Shown: in pieces, positions 13,683-17,208 of the stretch
Layout of the letters: every line of letters begins with the position of its first letter
Position numbering within the stretch: the stretch's first letter is position 1
Translations under genes and position numbers: made by a program
Notes under the pieces: generated by a model
The model's database searches: none
Told to the model about the DNA's origin: nothing
What the model saw: only the letters and a program-made list of their open reading frames with translations
Source of the DNA: Candidatus Dormiibacterota bacterium
GTDB taxonomy: Bacteria > Chloroflexota > Dormibacteria > UBA8260
Assembly (NCBI GenBank): GCA_955652545.1
Contig: CATPCA010000074.1
Span: forward strand, 1 to 17,208
Length of the DNA: 17,208 nucleotides
Direction: 5' to 3'

Positions 13683-14401
13683 GCAAGCACAGGCACGAGA
13701 TGGAGGTCGTCAGTGACGCCGACGAGCGTGGTTGGCGTGCCGGTCTCCCCCATCCTGGTGGCGCGCGCCTCGTCCCATTGCCACACGTCGCGAATCGCCA
13801 GCCCCGGAACATTGCGCTCGAGAGTCTCGACAACGACGCGGCGGTAGGCGCGACTGCGTTGGTTGCAGATGATCAGCTCGCCATGGGGTGGCCGCGCCGC
13901 CTGGAGCACGCTGATGCTCCTCGACAGCAGCGCGGGGTCATCTCGGATAACCACGAACGCGCGTGAAAAGACCGAGCAGATCGCCTCGGCCGCTGACCGT
14001 GGCGAGCGGAGGCCCGGGTGCGAGAGCGGATGCCCAAGGTCGGCGACGACCACGTCGTCACGCATGCCGGCCAGCGCAGCGGCCAGCTTGGCCAGGCACT
14101 CGACGATCTCGTACCCATAGCTGCGCGACAGCCCAGGAACGATGCGGAGCTGTTCGCGCTCAGGATGGCCGACAGCTTGCGCCTCAAGCTCCAACGGTGT
14201 CGCCGGACGGTCGCCGAAACAGTTGGCGATCGAACGGTCGTCTGTGCGCAGGAGCAGGAGGTCGGCGAGAGTTCCGCCCTCCATGTCGCAGTCAACCAGT
14301 AGCACGCGATGCTGTTCCGCGAGTGTCCACGCAAGGCAGGCCGCCCAATGCGTGGACGTCTGACCCGCGCGTGTCGTGTAGACGGCGATCAGCGTGCTCA
14401 C
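13679..14401 (-). CDS. tadZ: TadZ/CpaE-like ParA homologue with degenerate P-loop
   Basis: The 240-residue product has the ParA/MinD outline: an N-terminal strand and loop (STLIAVYTTRAGQTSTHWAA), a clear Walker A' region (VLLVDCDMEGG, about 33-43), an aspartate-ended strand (VVVADLGHPL, about 117-126) and a late helix-strand region (AFVVIRDDPALLSRSI). The loop that should read K-G-G-x-G-K-T reads T-R-A-G-Q-T-S here, so both lysines are absent and nucleotide binding or hydrolysis is probably weak or lost. Atypical Walker A is known among TadZ proteins, which localise Tad machinery. GTG 14401 overlaps the cpaB stop (GTGA); the frame upstream is a shadow of cpaB. Confidence 0.82.
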   Translation of the reverse strand: MSTLIAVYTTRAGQTSTHWAACLAWTLAEQHRVLLVDCDMEGGTLADLLLLRTDDRSIANCFGDRPATPLELEAQAVGHPEREQLRIVPGLSRSYGYEIVECLAKLAAALAGMRDDVVVADLGHPLSHPGLRSPRSAAEAICSVFSRAFVVIRDDPALLSRSISVLQAARPPHGELIICNQRSRAYRRVVVETLERNVPGLAIRDVWQWDEARATRMGETGTPTTLVGVTDDLHLVPVLA

Positions 14402-15033
14402 GGCGTGGGCGACCCACTCACGCCGCCGGCACAGGCCGACCCACAGAGTCTGCTGACGGCATCGTTCGGCGCCAGTGGTTGGAGTGATGACGGATCCTGC
14501 TGCACCGAGCGAACGGCATGGAGCGCGACGCTCGACGACGCCACCGATATCCACGCCTCCTCCTGGTCGACCGGCACCAGCACCGTCAGCGCGCCGCCGG
14601 ACGCGGTCAGGACCGTCACCCCCTGGCCGATGCGCGCCTGCCGACCGCCGCCGATCGTGGCGAACACATCGATGCGGTCCCCCGCCGAAAGCGGCGGCGG
14701 AGCCTGCAGGGTCAGAGCGATCTCCACCTGCGCACCGGCATCGACGAGGTCGTCGTCGCGGAGGATGTCGTTGGGATGCAGGTTCTGCGTGTAGCGCGCG
14801 GCATATTGCGCGGGAGAGCGGTGCTCGTACTGGAAGTCACCTTCTTGCGCGCGCACGGTGATTGCGGAGATGTCGTCGGCGGCGTACGGGCTGCCCGCCA
14901 GCACGGCGTGTTTGAGGATGTACACGCTGATCGTCTGCTGGTTACCGGCCTGCTGGAGGTAGACCATCACCCCGAGGACAACAACGATCACGGTGCTGAA
15001 GAAAGCGGCGGCGGTCAGGCGACGCCGATCCAT
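14398..15033 (-). CDS. cpaB: CpaB/RcpC-like SAF-domain membrane protein
   Basis: The 211-residue product has one N-terminal helix (about 9-27, TVIVVVLGVMVYLQQAG) and an extracytoplasmic SAF domain at about 35-100 (VYILKHAVLAGSPYAADDIS, then ITVRAQEGDFQYE, then LHPNDILRDDDL). It continues with IALTLQAPPPLSAGDRIDVF, the second beta region of CpaB/RcpC proteins. In Tad systems CpaB sits in the periplasm or envelope next to the pore; an actinobacterium has no outer-membrane secretin, so a cell-wall-proximal role is likely. ATG 15033 lies downstream of a purine-rich GAGGGG run; an in-frame TTG at 15036 is the alternative. It is the first gene after the strong promoter at 15091-15119. Confidence 0.85.
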   Translation of the reverse strand: MDRRRLTAAAFFSTVIVVVLGVMVYLQQAGNQQTISVYILKHAVLAGSPYAADDISAITVRAQEGDFQYEHRSPAQYAARYTQNLHPNDILRDDDLVDAGAQVEIALTLQAPPPLSAGDRIDVFATIGGGRQARIGQGVTVLTASGGALTVLVPVDQEEAWISVASSSVALHAVRSVQQDPSSLQPLAPNDAVSRLCGSACAGGVSGSPTP

Positions 15034-15090
15034 CAATCATTCCCCTCACCCTCTCAACCCCTACCCAGACCGCAGACTGGCCGGGCGGAC

Positions 15091-15119
15091 AAGGTAGGTC
15101 GGGAGACGGGCATCGTCAA
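15091..15119 (-). promoter_or_regulatory. Consensus-type promoter for the tad/virD4-like operon
   Basis: On the minus strand TTGACG (15119-15114), exactly 17 bases, then TACCTT (15096-15091) match the housekeeping sigma pattern. Initiation is expected near 15084, giving a leader of about 50 bases that ends in a purine-rich Shine-Dalgarno region (GAGAGGGTGAGGGG) before the cpaB start. The TGA stop of the upstream 237-residue gene lies within the -35 hexamer. Confidence 0.65.
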
Positions 15120-15829
15120 GGGTTTGATCCGGCGCCGAGATAGCCTGCAGGCGTCAGTGGCGGCCGGCTCGTCAGCGGCTGTTCGCCGTCCGACCCGTAC
15201 GGCGGATGCCAGAAGAGGGCAACCACCTCGACACGACGGACCGACGCCGGGCGCCGTAAGGTCGCCGTCAGCATGCGACGCGCGGCACGCCGCTGCAGCA
15301 AGGGGCGCCGCAGCCTCACACCGACCCCACCCAGGCTGGCGGCGATCCGCGCCACCTCGGTGCCTACCGACGCGCCTGCCGCGAACACGCCGAGCGACAA
15401 AGCGAACCCCATATCGGGTAGCGCCCGCAGGCTGAGGGCGATGCCGGTCAGTGTGTCTGCCGGGGGATTGGCCAGTGCGAGATAGGTCCCCCGTAGAGGA
15501 TCGCTTCGCTGCCAGCCGAAGGTCCGGCTCTCCAGTGCCAGGTGACGGTTGGTCGGCACCAGGTTGACCGCGGCGACCTCGACGGCCATGTCGACCATCT
15601 CCGGCACCATCCAGCCCGCTTCGACGGCGCCGCCGCACTGGTCGGCGATGAGCGAGGCTGCGGCCTGCTCGACGCCGGCGTGCGGGGACTGCACGCCGAG
15701 CATCACCCGGTCGCCGAGCCCGAGCAGAAAGAGGCCGAGCCCGCGCCCCGCTGTGAGCTGCCACAGATCGGCGAGCAACCGCTCCGAGTCCGCCGGTGTC
15801 GGCACTGGGCACGCTTCGACGAGGTGCAT
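15116..15829 (-). CDS. Orphan protein resembling the N-terminal module of T4SS-type ATPases (tentative)
   Basis: The product has 237 residues with no membrane helix or signal peptide. The first 75 residues predict strand, helix (ADSERLLADLWQLTAG), strand (LGLFLLGLGDRVMLGVQSP) and helix (GVEQAAASLIADQCGGAVEA). This is the ferredoxin-like order I associate with the N-terminal domains of some actinobacterial conjugation or VirB4-like ATPases. A second part, with SDPLRGTYLALANPPADTLT and MGFALSLGVFAAG, resembles the next segment of those proteins, but no Walker motif follows. It is therefore either a split-off module or an unrelated protein. ATG 15829 lies six bases after a TAGCGT box. The tail is proline- and glycine-rich. 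It is transcribed toward cpaB, 82 bases away. Confidence 0.65.
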   Translation of the reverse strand: MHLVEACPVPTPADSERLLADLWQLTAGRGLGLFLLGLGDRVMLGVQSPHAGVEQAAASLIADQCGGAVEAGWMVPEMVDMAVEVAAVNLVPTNRHLALESRTFGWQRSDPLRGTYLALANPPADTLTGIALSLRALPDMGFALSLGVFAAGASVGTEVARIAASLGGVGVRLRRPLLQRRAARRMLTATLRRPASVRRVEVVALFWHPPYGSDGEQPLTSRPPLTPAGYLGAGSNP

Positions 15830-15835
15830 GCGCTC

Positions 15836-15841
15836 ACGCTA
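15836..15841 (-). promoter_or_regulatory. Candidate -10 box (TAGCGT) for the 237-residue orphan
   Basis: On the minus strand TAGCGT is followed by six bases and ATG 15829, the leaderless spacing. It is the left half of a 149-base divergent control region (15830-15978) shared with the glycosyltransferase. No -35 is clear. Confidence 0.45.
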
Positions 15842-15894
15842 CGGACAGGGCGCGGACTGCCGGCGGACAAAAGCGATGTCCGTCCGTAGGCCGC

Positions 15895-15908
15895 TACAGT
15901 ATTACCAT
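15895..15908 (+). promoter_or_regulatory. Possible promoter region of the glycosyltransferase
   Basis: TACAGT (15895-15900) and TACCAT (15903-15908) are two overlapping-range TANNNT boxes in a locally AT-rich spot of the divergent gap. Neither has a recognisable -35. Downstream, CAACG-CCCCCC-CGTTG (15936-15951) could fold as a small hairpin in the leader. Confidence 0.25.
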
Positions 15909-15964
15909 TCCTCCGGCCAAGGGTGGACCCTGCTACAACGCCCCCCCGTTGCCCGGATCACCTG

Positions 15965-15971
15965 AGGGAGG
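15965..15971 (+). promoter_or_regulatory. Strong Shine-Dalgarno that sets a TTG start
   Basis: AGGGAGG at 15965-15971 is a near-perfect anti-16S match seven bases before TTG 15979. It supports this rare start over the first in-frame ATG at 16114, which would remove 45 residues but leave the catalytic domain. Confidence 0.7.
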
Positions 15972-15978
15972 CTCGTCT

Positions 15979-17208
15979 TTGCCCGGATCGCCCCCACTCG
16001 CCTCGGCTCTCGACGACGTCAACGTGGTTCACCTGTCGGGCGCCGACGCAGCAGGGCGGCCGGAACGGACGTCGGTGAGCCTCCTCGTCCCGGCAGACGA
16101 CGTCGCCGACCCGATGCTCACGATCGTCATTCCGGCGATGAACGAGGAGATCACTGTCAGTGACTTCGTCGCGTGGTGCCGCGCCGGCCTCGAGGACGCC
16201 GGCGTCGCCGGCGAGGTCCTCATTGTCGACAGCTCGACCGACCGGACGCCGGAGCTTGCGGTCGCTGCCGGCGCGCGCGTGCTCCGCGTCCCGCAGCGTG
16301 GGCTGGGCCGGGCATACATCGACGCGCTTCCCTTCATCCGCGGACGCTGGGTGATCATGGGCGACGCCGACTGCACCTACGACTTCCGCCAGCTCTCGCC
16401 CTTCACCGCACGCTTCGACCAGGGCTTCGAGTTCGTCATGGGATCGCGCTGGAAGGGCGCCATCGAGAAGGGCTCGATGCCGGCCCTGCACCGGTATTTC
16501 GGCACCCCCATCACCACGCTGATCCTCAACACGTTGTTTGGCAGTCGCTTCTCGGACATCCACTGCGGCATGCGTGGCATCACCCGCGACGCGCTGGAGC
16601 GCATGCACCTACAGTCGCAGTCCTGGGAGTACGCGTCAGAGATGGTCCTCAAGTCGGTCCACATGCGCCTGCGCACCACCGAGGTCCCGGTGTCCTTCCT
16701 CAAGGATCGCCAGGGCCGCGTCAGCCATCACAAGCGTCTCGGCTGGTTCTCGCCTTTCCAGGCAGCGTGGATCAATCTGCGTGCCATGTTCATCTACGGC
16801 GCCGACTTCTTCCTGCTGAAGCCCGGCCTGCTGCTCACCGCGCTCGGCCTGCTCATCGTCGTTCCCCTCACGTTCGGGCCGATCACCATCGGCCCGCTGG
16901 TGCTGTCGCTGTACTGGATGCTGTTCGGGCTGACCATGACAGTCCTCGGTCTGCAGAGCTTTTACATGGGATGCATCGTCCAAGTGCTGCACGATTACAC
17001 GGGCGGGGCGACGCGTCGCTGGCTGTCCGTGTTCCGCTACACACGGACGATGCTCATCGCCGCCGCGATGTTCATCGTCGGTATCGGCCTCGCGGTGGGG
17101 CTCATCATCGACTACGTCGGCTCCGGGTTGCGCCTGCCGCTGAGCCACAGCCACCAGGTCTACTTCGCGGTCACCGGTCTGCTCCTGGTGATCACCAGCT
17201 TCATGACC
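15979..17208 (+). CDS. Membrane glycosyltransferase family 2 (DPM1/polyprenyl-phosphate type), 3' end cut by the window
   Basis: In total 410 codons are in view and the frame is open at the window edge. The GT-A domain begins LTIVIPAMNEE (47-57), with LIVDSSTDRT (81-90), the sugar-nucleotide/metal motif MGDADCTYDF (127-136) and MGSRWKGAIEKGSMPALHRYF (154-174). The segment FSDIHCGMRGITRDAL (191-206) is typical of dolichol-phosphate-mannose/glucose synthase-like enzymes. Hydrophobic helices follow at about 282-300, 303-329, 356-379 and 393-410. It would transfer a sugar from a nucleotide donor to a polyprenyl phosphate or glycan at the inner membrane, probably for cell-wall or exopolysaccharide synthesis. 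The first 45 residues are extra to the usual fold. The TTG start is chosen from the Shine-Dalgarno. It is divergent from the secretion cluster. Confidence 0.9.
   Translation, partial: MPGSPPLASALDDVNVVHLSGADAAGRPERTSVSLLVPADDVADPMLTIVIPAMNEEITVSDFVAWCRAGLEDAGVAGEVLIVDSSTDRTPELAVAAGARVLRVPQRGLGRAYIDALPFIRGRWVIMGDADCTYDFRQLSPFTARFDQGFEFVMGSRWKGAIEKGSMPALHRYFGTPITTLILNTLFGSRFSDIHCGMRGITRDALERMHLQSQSWEYASEMVLKSVHMRLRTTEVPVSFLKDRQGRVSHHKRLGWFSPFQAAWINLRAMFIYGADFFLLKPGLLLTALGLLIVVPLTFGPITIGPLVLSLYWMLFGLTMTVLGLQSFYMGCIVQVLHDYTGGATRRWLSVFRYTRTMLIAAAMFIVGIGLAVGLIIDYVGSGLRLPLSHSHQVYFAVTGLLLVITSFMT

Noticed and set aside
15054..15812. Alternative minus-strand frame of 252 codons over the orphan gene
   Set aside because: Product is very Arg/Gly-rich; the other frame has balanced composition, regular helices and strands, and a -10 box six bases before its ATG.
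1..17208. CRISPR arrays, tRNA/rRNA genes, insertion sequences, att sites
   Set aside because: No regularly spaced short repeats, no tRNA cloverleaf-like segment, no transposase or integrase motifs, and no flanking direct repeats were noticed by eye; a cluster-edge att site would need comparison with a relative lacking the locus.

Overview
The window comes from a high-GC actinobacterium. The evidence is the strong G/C bias at third codon positions, frequent GTG and TTG starts, start/stop-overlapped operons, and several genes whose TANNNT -10 box lies only 6-9 bases before the start codon, the actinobacterial leaderless pattern. I cannot place it to order: Thermoleophilia, Acidimicrobiia and Nitriliruptoria all seem possible. 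I see no rRNA, tRNA, CRISPR array, transposase, phage gene or relaxase.

Left part (1-5564) is mostly ordinary chromosome. It holds the C-terminal end of a family 3 amidohydrolase (+), a protein built from three 69-residue repeats (+), and a GNAT acetyltransferase coupled to it by an ATGA overlap. A minus-strand pair follows, in which a twin-CBS plus zinc-ribbon protein is coupled by TGATG to citrate synthase. Next come a small two-helix membrane protein (+), a three-part protein with a low-complexity linker (+), and a PRC-barrel-like protein (-).

Central and right part (5593-15829, all minus strand) is the most interesting region: a compact gene train that mixes Tad-type (type IVc pilus) assembly genes with a VirD4/TraG-type coupling ATPase. 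In transcription order it encodes a 237-aa orphan; a CpaB/RcpC-like SAF-domain membrane protein; a ParA-like TadZ with a lysine-less P-loop; a TadA/CpaF secretion ATPase; TadB; TadC; a 121-aa small membrane protein with VirB2/TrbC-like topology; a 543-aa protein joining an unknown N-terminal domain to a canonical MinD/ParA ATPase; two unknown accessory proteins; and the VirD4/TraG-like ATPase. Five junctions are GTGA overlaps. A textbook promoter (TTGACG, 17 bases, TACCTT) sits just upstream of cpaB and its -35 box contains the stop codon of the orphan gene. No Flp pilin, TadE/F pseudopilin, prepilin peptidase, secretin, VirB4 or relaxase is visible, so the cargo (protein, DNA or fibre) is open.

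The right edge (15979-17208, +) is the start of a family 2 membrane glycosyltransferase, divergent from the secretion cluster, with a TTG start and a strong Shine-Dalgarno. It runs off the window.

All calls come from reading translations and motifs. No database search was run.
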